Source: Microtetraspora malaysiensis (lineage in GTDB: Bacteria > Actinomycetota > Actinomycetes > Streptosporangiales > Streptosporangiaceae). From it: DNA of 64,000 bases. The DNA lies in the NCBI RefSeq assembly GCF_001528665.1, contig NZ_BBYJ01000008.1, positions 1-64,000 of the forward strand, written 5' to 3'. This document shows, piece after piece, positions 7,430 through 16,589 of the stretch. The position numbers and the translations under genes were made by a program. Under the pieces are notes generated by a model that saw only the letters and a list, made by a program, of their open reading frames with translations, ran no database searches and had not been told where the DNA came from. Positions within the stretch are counted from its first letter, which is position 1; each line of letters starts with the position of its first letter.

Positions 7430-9490
7430 ATGACCAGGATGCACACGCGGTTGATCGTCCTTCAGATCGTGGTCGTTTCCCTGATCGTGATCCTCGTCGT
7501 ACGGCTCTGGCAGGTCCAGGTGGTGCGCGGGAGGGAGTTCGTGGCGGTCGCGACCGAGACGCGTACCCGTGAGGTAGTGGTGCCGGCGTTGCGCGGGCAG
7601 ATCCTCGACGCCACGGGCCGGCCGCTGGTGCGCAACAGCACCAGCCTGGTGGTCTCCGTGGATCGGACCACGTTGGAACGGCTGCCCGACGGCGGCAAAG
7701 CCGTGCTGGCCCGGCTGAGCAAGGTGCTCGGCATGTCGCCGGAGAAGCTCAAGCAGCAGATCCGCGCCTGTGGGCCGGGGGTGTCGCGGCCGTGCTGGCC
7801 GGGCTCGCCGTACCAGCCGATCCCGGTGGCGACCCGGGTTCCGCAGCGGCAGGCGCTGCAGATCGTGGAACGGCAGGAGGACTTCCCCGGGGTCACGGCG
7901 GAGATCCAGGCGGTCCGCGACTACCCCACGGGGAAGGACGCGGCCCAGGTTCTCGGGTACCTCCAGCCGGTCACGCAGAGCGAACTGGAGAAGCGCGAAG
8001 GGCTCAAGGCCAGTTTCTCCGGCGTCGACCTGGTGGGCCGCGACGGCCTGGAGGCCGTGTACGACCCCGACCTCCGGGGCCAGGCGGGCCTGCGGCGTGT
8101 CCAGGTGGACCGGATGGGCAAGCAGATCGCCGTCGAACAGCCGCGCTCGCCGGTCACCGGAGACACGCTGGTCACCAGTATCGACGCGCGGGTCCAGACC
8201 ATTGTGGAGAAGGCGCTGTCCGAGGCCGTGAAGAGTGTGGGGTCCGACGGAGGCGCGGCCGTGGTGCTCGACGTCAAGACCGGCCGAGTCATCGCGATGG
8301 CCAGCATGCCGACGTACAACCCCGCGGTGTGGTCCGGGGGCATCTCCGAACACGACTATCAGCACCTGCTGTCGAAGAAGTCCGGCAAGCCGCTGGTGTC
8401 GCGGGCGACCAACGGCACCTTCGCTCCGGGATCGACCTTCAAGATCTCCTCGGTTTCGGCGATGGTCGCGGACGGCTCGCCGCTGCACGGAACGTATGAG
8501 TGCCCGAGCGCGTACAACGTCGCCGGCCGCGCGTTCGGCAACGCGGGGGGTATGAGCCTGGGCTCCATCTCGCTGCACACCGCGCTGGTGAAGTCGTGCG
8601 ACACGGTCTTCTACCGGGCCGGGTACGAGCAGTGGCAGCGCGACGGCGGCAACAAGCCGAAGGGCAAGGTCAAGGAGCCGATGGCGAACATGGCCCGCGC
8701 CTACGGGTTCGGCCGGCGGACGGGCATCGACCTGCCGGGCGAGTCCCCGGGCCTCATCCCCGACCGCTCCTGGAAGCTGAACCTGTGGAAGGCCACCAAG
8801 GAAGAGAACTGCAGGCGGGCGAAGACCGGCTTCCCGGAGATCAAGGATGAGGGACGGGCGGCGTTCGCCAAGCGGCTCGCCAACGAGAACTGCCTCGAGG
8901 GCGACATCTTCCACGCGTACGAAGCGGCCAACTTCTCCATCGGCCAGGGCGACGTGCTCGTCACCCCGCTCCAGCTCGCCAGGGCGTACGCCGCGCTTGT
9001 GGGAGACGGCAAGGTCCGCAGCCCGCGGATCGGCTGGGCGCTGTTCCGCCCCGACGGCACGCTGGACAAGGAGATCAAGGTCCCGGTCGTCGGCAAGCTG
9101 CCGATCAACAAGGAGACCCGCGACTACATCCGCAAGGCGCTGAGTGAGGTCACGTCGGACGGCACCGCGGCCGGCGCGTTCACCGGCTTCCCGATGAACG
9201 AGGTGCGGATCGGCGGCAAGACCGGTACCGCCGAGGTGTGGGGCAAGCGGGACACCTCCTGGTTCGCCTCGTTCGCTCCCGCCGAGAACCCGCAGTTCGT
9301 GACCGTGGTCATGGTGTCTCAGGGCGGTTTCGGCGCGGAGACCGCCGCCCCGGCGGCGAGGAAGATCTGGGAGGGCATCTACGGCTTGGGCAAGGACGAC
9401 CAGGGCAAGGCCCGGAAGGCTGCGCTGCCCTCCGGGCATCCCGCGGAGCGCCTGCCGGTCATCAGGCGGGACGGGACGGTCGCCCGATGA
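7430..9490 (+). CDS. mrdA: Class B penicillin-binding protein 2 (elongation transpeptidase)
   Basis: Bitopic D,D-transpeptidase of 686 residues that cross-links peptidoglycan outside the membrane in partnership with RodA. One N-terminal membrane helix (about residues 8-28) is followed by the PBP dimerisation region and then the transpeptidase domain. Catalytic motifs are visible: STFK at 335-338 (nucleophile S335), SCD at 389-391 in place of SxN, and KTGT at 597-600. ATG 7430 follows GCGAGGGGA. The frame is open upstream but that part overlaps mreD and is not real. A GPGVSRPCWPGSPY insertion near residue 110 resembles those of other actinomycete PBP2s. The stop overlaps the rodA start by ATGA. 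Confidence 0.97.
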   Translation: MTRMHTRLIVLQIVVVSLIVILVVRLWQVQVVRGREFVAVATETRTREVVVPALRGQILDATGRPLVRNSTSLVVSVDRTTLERLPDGGKAVLARLSKVLGMSPEKLKQQIRACGPGVSRPCWPGSPYQPIPVATRVPQRQALQIVERQEDFPGVTAEIQAVRDYPTGKDAAQVLGYLQPVTQSELEKREGLKASFSGVDLVGRDGLEAVYDPDLRGQAGLRRVQVDRMGKQIAVEQPRSPVTGDTLVTSIDARVQTIVEKALSEAVKSVGSDGGAAVVLDVKTGRVIAMASMPTYNPAVWSGGISEHDYQHLLSKKSGKPLVSRATNGTFAPGSTFKISSVSAMVADGSPLHGTYECPSAYNVAGRAFGNAGGMSLGSISLHTALVKSCDTVFYRAGYEQWQRDGGNKPKGKVKEPMANMARAYGFGRRTGIDLPGESPGLIPDRSWKLNLWKATKEENCRRAKTGFPEIKDEGRAAFAKRLANENCLEGDIFHAYEAANFSIGQGDVLVTPLQLARAYAALVGDGKVRSPRIGWALFRPDGTLDKEIKVPVVGKLPINKETRDYIRKALSEVTSDGTAAGAFTGFPMNEVRIGGKTGTAEVWGKRDTSWFASFAPAENPQFVTVVMVSQGGFGAETAAPAARKIWEGIYGLGKDDQGKARKAALPSGHPAERLPVIRRDGTVAR

Positions 9491-10659
9491 TCCAGCAGGC
9501 GGCCCTCCGGAGGCGATCGTTCGCGAGCCGTGCGGTGGGGCAGGGGTCGCCGGTCCGGCGGATGGACGGCCTCATGATGCTCGCGATCGCGGCGCTGGCC
9601 GTCATCGGGACGCTCCTGGTCTGGTCGTCCACCCGGAATTGGATGTCCGTCCAGCCGACCGGGATGGCCAAGAAGCACGTGCTCAACATCCTCATCGGCC
9701 TGGCGTTGTTCCTCGTGGTCGCCATGACGGACTACCGCCGCCTGCAGACCGCCGCCCCCTGGATATTCATCGCGGCGCTCATCGGGTTGCTGCTGGTCAT
9801 CTCGCCGATGGGAGCGACGATCAACGGGCACCACTCGTGGATCACGCTGGGTGGCGGCTTCGCCGTACAGCCGGCCGAGCTGGCCAAGCCGGCGCTCGTG
9901 TTGATCCTGGCGCGGTGCCTCGTCAAGCCGGCCGAGAAGACGGGGCGGCCGAGGCTGGCCAGTATGGCCCTCTGCCTCGGCGCCACGGGGATCACCGCGG
10001 CGCTGGTGATGCTGGAGCCGGACCTCGGCACCACCATGGTCCTCCTGGTCATCACCGGGGGAGTCCTGGTGCTGGCAGGGGTGCGCAAGCGCTGGATCAT
10101 GGCGTTTCTCCTCCTCGGGGGCGCGATGGCGGCCGCGGTGTGGTCCCTGGGGTTGCTGAAGCCGTACCAGGTGGCGCGATTCACCGCTTTGATCAACCCG
10201 GCGAGCGATCCGCGAGGGGTCGGCTACAACAGCACGCAGGCGCTCGTCGCCATCGGCTCGGGCGAGATCTTCGGGAAGGGTCTGTTCCACGGAGGGCAGA
10301 CCACCGGCCGGTTCGTGCCGGAGCAGCACACAGACTTCATCTTCACCGTCGCGGGAGAGGAGCTCGGCTTCCTCGGCTCGGTCACCGTGGTCCTCCTGCT
10401 CGGCGTCGTGCTGCTGCGCGCCGTACGCATCGCGCGTCAGTGCGATGACAGGTTCGGGGCGCTGGTGGCGGGGGGCATCGTCTGCTGGTTCGCCTTCCAG
10501 AGCTTCGTCAACGTCGGGATGACCATCGGGATCATGCCGATCACCGGCATCCCCCTCCCCTTCGTGTCCTACGGAGGCACGGCCATGTTCGCGAACATGA
10601 TGGCCGTGGGCATGCTGCAGGCCATCCGGATCCGCGGCTACGGCAGGCGCGCGGCGTAG
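9487..10659 (+). CDS. rodA: SEDS-family peptidoglycan glycosyltransferase RodA
   Basis: Polytopic SEDS glycosyltransferase of 390 residues that polymerises lipid II and pairs with the preceding PBP2. About ten membrane helices are seen. SEDS landmarks include NGHHSWITLGG, the VQPAELAKPA motif, the MLEPDLGTT segment with the conserved functional Asp, FVPEQHTDFIFTVAGEE, and the C-terminal GIPLPFVSYGGT. ATG 9487 shares bases with the mrdA stop (ATGA), giving tight coupling and a matched enzyme pair. Confidence 0.97.
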   Translation: MIQQAALRRRSFASRAVGQGSPVRRMDGLMMLAIAALAVIGTLLVWSSTRNWMSVQPTGMAKKHVLNILIGLALFLVVAMTDYRRLQTAAPWIFIAALIGLLLVISPMGATINGHHSWITLGGGFAVQPAELAKPALVLILARCLVKPAEKTGRPRLASMALCLGATGITAALVMLEPDLGTTMVLLVITGGVLVLAGVRKRWIMAFLLLGGAMAAAVWSLGLLKPYQVARFTALINPASDPRGVGYNSTQALVAIGSGEIFGKGLFHGGQTTGRFVPEQHTDFIFTVAGEELGFLGSVTVVLLLGVVLLRAVRIARQCDDRFGALVAGGIVCWFAFQSFVNVGMTIGIMPITGIPLPFVSYGGTAMFANMMAVGMLQAIRIRGYGRRAA

Positions 10660-10708
10660 CCGCGGCCAGGGCTGTGGGCAACGGACCTGGAGCGCTTTTC
10701 GAAGCGGA

Positions 10709-10714
10709 TACGCT
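10709..10714 (+). promoter_or_regulatory. TAnnnT -10 box (TACGCT), 7 nt before ATG 10722
   Basis: TACGCT ends 7 nt before the start of the radical SAM gene and no ribosome-binding site is seen, which suggests a leaderless transcript. The same geometry recurs at seven other starts in this window. No good -35 is visible. Confidence 0.5.
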
Positions 10715-10721
10715 TGGGCTT

Positions 10722-12644
10722 ATGTCTGTCGAGTCACTGTTTCCTCGCCTGGAGCCGCTGCTGCCCAAGGTGCAGAAGCCGATCCAGTACGTCGGGGGTG
10801 AGCTCAACTCGACGGTCAAGGACTGGGACGAGGCGAGCGTCCGATGGGCTCTCATGTACCCGGACGCCTACGAGATCGGCCTGCCCAACCAGGGCGTGCA
10901 GATCCTTTACGAGATCCTCAACGAGCTGCCGGACACGATGGCCGAGCGGACGTACGCGGTCTGGCCCGACCTTGAGGCGCTCATGCGGTCCGAAGGCGTG
11001 CCCCAGTTCACCGTCGACGCACACCGCCCGGTTCGCGCTTTCGACGTCTTCGGGGTGTCCTTCTCCACGGAGCTCGGCTACACCAACCTGCTGACCGCGC
11101 TCGACCTGGCGGGCATCCCGCTCGACGCGGTCGACCGGACGGACGAGGATCCGATCGTGCTGGCCGGAGGCCACGCCGCGTTCAACCCCGAGCCCATCGC
11201 CGACTTCCTCGACGCCGCCGTCCTCGGCGACGGAGAGCAGATCGCGATCGCGATCTCCGAAGTCGTCCGCGAGTGGAAGGAGGAGGGGTCCCCGGGCGGC
11301 CGCGACGAGCTGCTCATGCGCCTCGCCTCCACCGGAGGCGTCTACGTCCCGAAGTTCTATGACGTCGAGTACCACCCGGACGGGCGCATCATGCGCGTCG
11401 TGCCGAACCGTCCCGGCGTGCCGTCGCGGATCTTCAAACACACCGTGATGGACCTCGACGAGTGGCCCTATCCGAAGAAGCCGCTCGTCCCGCTGGCCGA
11501 GACCGTCCACGAGCGGTTCAGCGTGGAGATCTTCCGCGGTTGCACCCGCGGTTGCCGCTTCTGCCAGGCGGGGATGATCACCCGCCCGGTGCGTGAGCGT
11601 TCGATCACCACGATCGGCGACATGGTGGAGAACGGCATCCGCGAGTCCGGCTTCAACGAGGTCGGGCTGCTGTCGCTGTCCAGCGCCGACCACTCCGAGA
11701 TCGGCGACGTGGCCAAGGGCCTGGCCGACCGGTACGAGGGAACCAACACCTCGCTGTCGCTGCCGTCCACTCGTGTGGACGCGTTCAACATCGACCTGGC
11801 GAACGAGTTCTCCCGTAACGGCCGGCGCTCCGGGCTGACCTTCGCTCCGGAGGGCGGCTCCGAGCGGATGCGCAAGGTGATCAACAAGATGGTCACCGAG
11901 GAGGACCTGATCCGCACCGTCACCACGGCCTACAGCCAGGGGTGGCGGCAGGTGAAGCTGTACTTCATGTGCGGCCTTCCCACCGAGGAGGACGTGGACG
12001 TCCTGGGCATCGCCGACCTGGCCAAGAAGGTCATCCAGGCGGGCCGGGGGGCCACCGGCTCCAAGGACGTGCGCTGCACCGTGTCGATCGGCGGCTTCGT
12101 GCCGAAGCCGCACACGCCGTTCCAGTGGGCCGCCCAGTGCGACCACGAGACGGTCGACCGCCGCCTGCGTGAGCTGCGCGACTCGTTGCGCGGTGACAAG
12201 GAGTACGGCCGGGCCATCGGCTACCGCTATCACGACGGCAAGCCGTCCATCGTCGAGGGGCTGCTCTCGCGCGGCGATCGCCGCGTGGGCCGGGTCATCC
12301 GGGCGGTCTGGGAGGACGGCGGCCGGTTCGACGGCTGGACCGAGCACTTCTCCTATGAGCGCTGGATGCGCGCGGCCGAGAAGGCGCTGGCCGACGGGCC
12401 CGTGGACGTCGACTGGTACACCATCCGCGAGCGCGAGGAGCACGAGGTGCTCCCGTGGGACCACCTGGACGCGGGCCTGGACCGGGAGTGGCTCTGGCAG
12501 GACTGGCAGGACGCCAAGAGCGACGTCGAGGTCGAGGACTGCCGCTGGACGCCCTGCTATGACTGCGGCGTCTGCCCCACTATGGGAACCGAGATCCAGG
12601 TCGGCCCGACCGGCAAGAAGCTGCTGCCCCTCACCGTGATCTGA
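10722..12644 (+). CDS. TIGR03960-type B12-binding-domain radical SAM protein
   Basis: Radical SAM protein of 640 residues. The N-terminal part (to about residue 250) resembles a B12-binding-like domain. The core carries the [4Fe-4S] motif CTRGCRFC with Cys274, Cys278 and Cys281, followed by FAPEGGSERMRKVINK. A C-terminal Cys cluster (CYDCGVC) may bind another cluster. The next gene, a TIGR03936 protein, is its usual partner; in some bacteria the two are fused. The biochemical role is not established. Start ATG 10722 gives the family N-terminus (MSVESLFPRLEPLL) and sits 7 nt after a TAnnnT box; the open frame from 10674 is not supported. Confidence 0.93.
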   Translation: MSVESLFPRLEPLLPKVQKPIQYVGGELNSTVKDWDEASVRWALMYPDAYEIGLPNQGVQILYEILNELPDTMAERTYAVWPDLEALMRSEGVPQFTVDAHRPVRAFDVFGVSFSTELGYTNLLTALDLAGIPLDAVDRTDEDPIVLAGGHAAFNPEPIADFLDAAVLGDGEQIAIAISEVVREWKEEGSPGGRDELLMRLASTGGVYVPKFYDVEYHPDGRIMRVVPNRPGVPSRIFKHTVMDLDEWPYPKKPLVPLAETVHERFSVEIFRGCTRGCRFCQAGMITRPVRERSITTIGDMVENGIRESGFNEVGLLSLSSADHSEIGDVAKGLADRYEGTNTSLSLPSTRVDAFNIDLANEFSRNGRRSGLTFAPEGGSERMRKVINKMVTEEDLIRTVTTAYSQGWRQVKLYFMCGLPTEEDVDVLGIADLAKKVIQAGRGATGSKDVRCTVSIGGFVPKPHTPFQWAAQCDHETVDRRLRELRDSLRGDKEYGRAIGYRYHDGKPSIVEGLLSRGDRRVGRVIRAVWEDGGRFDGWTEHFSYERWMRAAEKALADGPVDVDWYTIREREEHEVLPWDHLDAGLDREWLWQDWQDAKSDVEVEDCRWTPCYDCGVCPTMGTEIQVGPTGKKLLPLTVI

Positions 12645-12666
12645 CAGGGGACTTCCGAGCGAGGCT

Positions 12667-12672
12667 TATCCT
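12667..12672 (+). promoter_or_regulatory. Possible -10 box (TATCCT) for the TIGR03936 gene
   Basis: TATCCT matches TAnnnT and lies 21 bp before the strong ribosome site GGAAGGA at 12694-12700. It would give a short leader of about 30 nt to the proposed CTG start. No convincing -35 was found. Confidence 0.3.
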
Positions 12673-12710
12673 GAAAGACGACGGACCGACACCGGAAGGA
12701 CGACTTAACA

Positions 12711-13481
12711 CTGAAACCCGTTCCTGATGGCCCCCCGCCCGCGCCCACGGTGCAGCGCCTTCGCGTGCGCTACGCCAAGCGTGGACGGCTGCGCTTCACC
12801 AGCCACCGTGACATCTCGCGTGCCGTCGAAAGGGCGGTGCGGCGAGCCGACATCCCGGTGGCCTACAGCGCGGGGTTCAGCCCCCATCCGAAGATCTCTT
12901 ATGCCGGCGCGGCCCCGACCGGTACGGCGAGCGAGGCCGAGTACCTCGAGATCGGCGTGACCAGGCCGTGCGACCCGCACCGCCTGCGTGCCGACCTGGA
13001 CGCCTCGTTGCCGCCCGGCCTGGACGTGCTCGATGTGGTCGAGGCACGCGACAGTGGCCTGGCCGACCGGCTGGAGGGCTCGACGTGGGAGCTGCGGCTG
13101 CCCGGGGTGGATCCCGAGGTAGCGGCCAAGGCGGTTGAGGAGTTCGTCGCCGCCGACCGCGTGGAGGTCGAACGCCTGACCAAGAAGGGTCTGCGGCGGT
13201 TCGACGCCCGCGAGGCGGTGCTGTCTCTGACCGTTCAGGACGGGCCGGGGAGAGCGGCAGGCCAGGAGCCTGATCGGCCGTGTGTCATACTTCGCATGGT
13301 CGTTCGGCACGCGACACCTGCGGTTCGACCCGACGACGTACTCACGGGACTGCGTCTTGTGGCGGGCCTCGCGCCGCTGTCACCCCCCGAGGTGACCAGG
13401 CTGGCGCAGGGGCCGCTCGACGCGACGACCGGTGAGCCCGCCGACCCGTTCGATTTCGATCGGGTGGGCGGAGACCGATAA
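12711..13481 (+). CDS. TIGR03936 / DUF2344 family radical-SAM-associated protein, possible CTG start
   Basis: Conserved partner of the preceding radical SAM protein; function unknown, though location next to rne/rng and rplU is widely kept in actinobacteria. The body carries the family opening VQRLRVRYAKRGRLRF and then TSHRDISRAVERAVRRA and SAGFSPHPKISYAGA. The first canonical start is GTG 12750, but it has no ribosome site, while GGAAGGA lies at 12694-12700. In frame, 10 nt after it, is CTG 12711, which would add 13 residues (LKPVPDGPPPAPT). I therefore favour a CTG start; the conservative alternative is 12750-13481 (243 residues). Confidence 0.8.
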   Translation: MKPVPDGPPPAPTVQRLRVRYAKRGRLRFTSHRDISRAVERAVRRADIPVAYSAGFSPHPKISYAGAAPTGTASEAEYLEIGVTRPCDPHRLRADLDASLPPGLDVLDVVEARDSGLADRLEGSTWELRLPGVDPEVAAKAVEEFVAADRVEVERLTKKGLRRFDAREAVLSLTVQDGPGRAAGQEPDRPCVILRMVVRHATPAVRPDDVLTGLRLVAGLAPLSPPEVTRLAQGPLDATTGEPADPFDFDRVGGDR

Positions 13482-13584
13482 GACTTGCCGCCGAGGCACC
13501 GAAAGGGAGCCCGGCGGACCGCGAGAGACGAGAGCTCCCGCGCGGCGCGGAGACGTGCCCGGGAGCTGACGGGAGAGCGCCCGC

Positions 13585-16401
13585 ATGCTCGACAACGAGC
13601 CCAATGCCGGGGCTGTGAGCCTTGGCAGCGATACGACGACGAATGACATGACGACAGGGGGGACGCGGAGCGGAGCCGGTGGCACCGCTCCCGTGCGCCG
13701 TCGTTCGGCGAGCCGGCCCGCCGGCCCGCCGCCCGAGCCGGAGGACTCGCAACCTTCGGTGATCACCGTACCCGCCGCGGCGGCCGGGCCGGCACAGCCG
13801 GAGGCGGCTCCGACGGAGCCGGAGGCCGCGCCGGCCGCCGAGGAGACGAAGCCCAAGCGGACGACCCGCCGCAAGGCCGCCGCCGCCGCTGCGGAGGGGG
13901 CGGAGGAGGCCGCGCCGGCCAAGCCCGCGCGGCGCACCCGCACCCGAAAGGTCGCCGCCGAGCCGGTGGCCGACACGGGCGCGGAGCCCGCGGCCGAGGC
14001 GCCCACTGAGACGCCCGCCGAGGCCGACGCCGGAACGGCCGGCGCCGAGGAGGCCCAGGCCCCCACGCGGCGACGCCGTACGCGTAAGGCGGCGACAGAA
14101 CAATCCAGCGCGATGACCGCGGCCGAGGCCGAGGTGGCCACCGCGATGTCGCTGGCGCAGCCGGCCGAGGAGCCGCTGGACAAGGCCCCCGCCGAGGACG
14201 TCGCCGGCGTCGAGGCGGCGGAGGAGCCCGAGACCGAGGAAACCGGGGAAGAGGACCAGGCCGCGGAGGACGCCGCGGCCGAGGCGCCCGGCCGCAACGT
14301 GGTGGCCGACCCGTTCGGGCTGCACGCCCAGCGCGTCGCCGAGCCCCAGTCGCTGACGTTCCAGGCCCCGGCCGCCGTGTTCCAGCCGCTGTTCCAGGCG
14401 CCGGATCCCTTCGCCGTTCCGGTGATCCCCGCCCCGCCGGCCGTACCCGCCGAAGAAGAGGAAGAGGAGCGGGCCGAGGGCGCGGAGACCGACGAGAGCG
14501 CCGACCACGGCGAGGACGACGGCGATGCCGGCGGCCGCCGCAGGAGGCGGCGCCGTGGAGGCCGCGGTCGCGGCGCCAAGCTCCGCGACGGCGAAGAGGC
14601 CGAGGAGGGCGAGGGCACGGCCGCCGAGACGGCGGAGGAGCCCGAGGCCGAGGAGCAGCAGGAGGCCGCCGAGGAAGATGACGCGACCGCGGGGTCGCGT
14701 CGCCGGCGCCGTCGTCGTCGGCGCGGCGCCGAGGAGGCCGAGATCACGGTCGACGACCCGCCGAACACCGTCGTCCGCATCAGGGCGCCCCGCGCGACCC
14801 GGGCCACGTCCGTGGACGAGGTCCAGGGCGTACGCGGTTCGACCCGGCTGGAGGCCAAGAAGCAGCGCCGCCGCGAGGGGCGTGAGCTGGGCCGTCGCCG
14901 TCCGCCGATCATCACCGAGTCGGAGTTCCTGGCCCGGCGCGAGTCGGTCGAGCGCGTCATGGTCGTGCGCCGCCAGTCCGGACGGACCCAGATCGCGGTC
15001 CTGGAGGACGGCATCCTCGTCGAGCACTACGTCGACCGGGAGGCGAGCCAGTCCTACGTCGGCAACGTCTACCTCGGCAAGGTGCAGAACGTCCTGCCCT
15101 CGATGGAGGCGGCGTTCGTCGACATCGGCAAGGGCCGCAACGCCGTGCTGTACGCCGGTGAGGTCAACTTCGACACCGCCGGGCTGGAAGGCCAGCCCAA
15201 GCGCATCGAAGCGGCGCTGAAGTCCGGGCAGTCGGTGCTGGTGCAGGTCACCAAGGACCCGATCGGGCACAAGGGTGCCCGGCTGACCTCGCAGATCAGC
15301 CTGCCCGGCCGCTACCTCGTGTACGTGCCGGACGGCTCGATGACGGGCATCTCGCGCAAGCTTCCCGACAAGGAGCGGACGCGGCTCAAGCAGATCCTGC
15401 GCAAGGTCATGCCCGAGAACGCGGGCGTGATCGTGCGTACCGCGGCGGAGGGGGCCTCGGAGGAGGAGCTCAGCCGCGACGTGGCCCGGCTGTCGGCGCA
15501 GTGGGAGAACATCCAGCGCAAGGCCAAGTCGGCCAGCCCGCCGGAGCTGCTCTCCGCCGAGCCCGACCTGACCGTCCGCGTGGTCCGGGACGTGTTCAAC
15601 GAGGACTTCGCCTCGCTGGTCGTCGAGGGCGACGACGTGTGGGAGACCGTGGACGAGTACGTCCAGTACGTCGCCCCGCACCTGGCCGACCGCCTGAAGA
15701 AGTGGGAGGAGACGGGAGACGTCTTCGCCAGCTACCGGGTGGACGAGCAGATCGCCAAGGCGATGGAGCGCAAGGTGTGGCTCCCCTCCGGCGGCTCGTT
15801 GGTGATCGACCGGACCGAGGCGATGACCGTCGTCGACGTCAACACCGGGAAGTTCACCGGCCAGGGCGGCAACCTGGAGGAGACCGTCACCCGCAACAAC
15901 CTGGAGGCGGCCGAGGAGATCGTCCGCCAGCTCAGGCTGCGGGACGTCGGTGGCATCATCGTCATCGACTTCATCGACATGGTGCTGGAGAGCAACCGCG
16001 ACCTGGTGTTGCGGCGCCTGCTAGAGTGCCTGGCCCGGGACCGGACCAAGCACCAGGTGGCCGAAGTCACGTCGCTCGGTTTGGTCCAGATGACCCGCAA
16101 GCGGGTCGGACAGGGCCTGCTGGAGGCGTTCTCGACCCCCTGCGAGTGCTGCCACGGCCGCGGCCTCATCATCTCGTCCGAGCCGGTCGAGGCGAAGCCG
16201 GAGCCGCGGGGCACGCAGGGCAAGATGGCCATCGAGAAGGCCGTCGCAGGGAAGCTCTCGGGCAATGAGGGGACGACGGCGGTCGCCGCGTCCGTCAACG
16301 GGAGGGACAGCGTCACCGACGCGCTCCACACCGACGACGACGCGATGGCCGGTCAGGCTCGGGGGCCACGTCGTCGTTCCCGCAGGAAGACGGCAGAATA
16401 G
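13585..16401 (+). CDS. rne: Ribonuclease E/G
   Basis: Endoribonuclease for rRNA maturation and mRNA decay, 938 residues. The first 450 or so residues are a low-complexity extension alternating Glu/Ala-rich acidic blocks with Arg clusters (RRRRRRGGRGRG, RRRRRRRRG), which is typical of actinobacterial enzymes and likely a scaffold and RNA-binding arm. The conserved core follows: S1-like region from about residue 470, DNase I-like catalytic region with Asp751 (VVDVNTGKF) and Asp795 (IIVIDFIDM), and the zinc-link Cys pair in CECCHGRG (Cys853/Cys856). ATG 13585 follows GGGAGAG by 7 nt. It precedes rplU-rpmA-obgE, the usual actinobacterial order. Confidence 0.95.
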   Translation: MLDNEPNAGAVSLGSDTTTNDMTTGGTRSGAGGTAPVRRRSASRPAGPPPEPEDSQPSVITVPAAAAGPAQPEAAPTEPEAAPAAEETKPKRTTRRKAAAAAAEGAEEAAPAKPARRTRTRKVAAEPVADTGAEPAAEAPTETPAEADAGTAGAEEAQAPTRRRRTRKAATEQSSAMTAAEAEVATAMSLAQPAEEPLDKAPAEDVAGVEAAEEPETEETGEEDQAAEDAAAEAPGRNVVADPFGLHAQRVAEPQSLTFQAPAAVFQPLFQAPDPFAVPVIPAPPAVPAEEEEEERAEGAETDESADHGEDDGDAGGRRRRRRRGGRGRGAKLRDGEEAEEGEGTAAETAEEPEAEEQQEAAEEDDATAGSRRRRRRRRRGAEEAEITVDDPPNTVVRIRAPRATRATSVDEVQGVRGSTRLEAKKQRRREGRELGRRRPPIITESEFLARRESVERVMVVRRQSGRTQIAVLEDGILVEHYVDREASQSYVGNVYLGKVQNVLPSMEAAFVDIGKGRNAVLYAGEVNFDTAGLEGQPKRIEAALKSGQSVLVQVTKDPIGHKGARLTSQISLPGRYLVYVPDGSMTGISRKLPDKERTRLKQILRKVMPENAGVIVRTAAEGASEEELSRDVARLSAQWENIQRKAKSASPPELLSAEPDLTVRVVRDVFNEDFASLVVEGDDVWETVDEYVQYVAPHLADRLKKWEETGDVFASYRVDEQIAKAMERKVWLPSGGSLVIDRTEAMTVVDVNTGKFTGQGGNLEETVTRNNLEAAEEIVRQLRLRDVGGIIVIDFIDMVLESNRDLVLRRLLECLARDRTKHQVAEVTSLGLVQMTRKRVGQGLLEAFSTPCECCHGRGLIISSEPVEAKPEPRGTQGKMAIEKAVAGKLSGNEGTTAVAASVNGRDSVTDALHTDDDAMAGQARGPRRRSRRKTAE

Positions 16402-16431
16402 GACTCCGTCTTTCCCGGTGTTCCGCCCGGT

Positions 16432-16461
16432 TCGACCTGGGTACCGGTAATCCGGTACCCT
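16432..16461 (+). promoter_or_regulatory. Putative rplU promoter (TCGACC - 18 - TACCCT)
   Basis: A -35-like TCGACC at 16432-16437 and a -10-like TACCCT at 16456-16461 are separated by 18 bp, upstream of a leader of about 120 nt to rplU. The perfect palindrome at 16439-16460 occupies nearly the whole spacer and most of the -10. Confidence 0.45.
16439..16460. promoter_or_regulatory. Perfect 22-bp palindrome between rne and rplU
   Basis: GGGTACCGG, four bases TAAT, then CCGGTACCC: 9-bp perfect arms. It could be a hairpin ending the rne transcript (no U-tail) or a protein-binding dyad on the rplU promoter. A second hairpin (AGGCGCGC, 8-nt loop, GCGCGCCT) follows at about 16481-16504 in the rplU leader. 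Confidence 0.6.
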
Positions 16462-16589
16462 AGTCAACCGGTGCGCTCGGAGGCGCGCCTGGCTTCGCGC
16501 GCCTACCCCGGTTCGCCGGTCGTGTTATCGACAGCAGCCTGGATGCGGGGCGCAGCATCTAAGCATTTAGCCAGAAGAAGGGTTCCGCG

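Noticed and set aside
12727-12960. ATG-started frame overlapping the TIGR03936 gene start
   Set aside because: Out of phase with the conserved protein and with shadow-like composition.
13342-15681. Very long minus-strand open frame opposite the RNase E/G gene
   Set aside because: It is the antisense shadow of a high-GC gene with repetitive Arg/Glu/Ala codons; no recognisable domain and no start signals.
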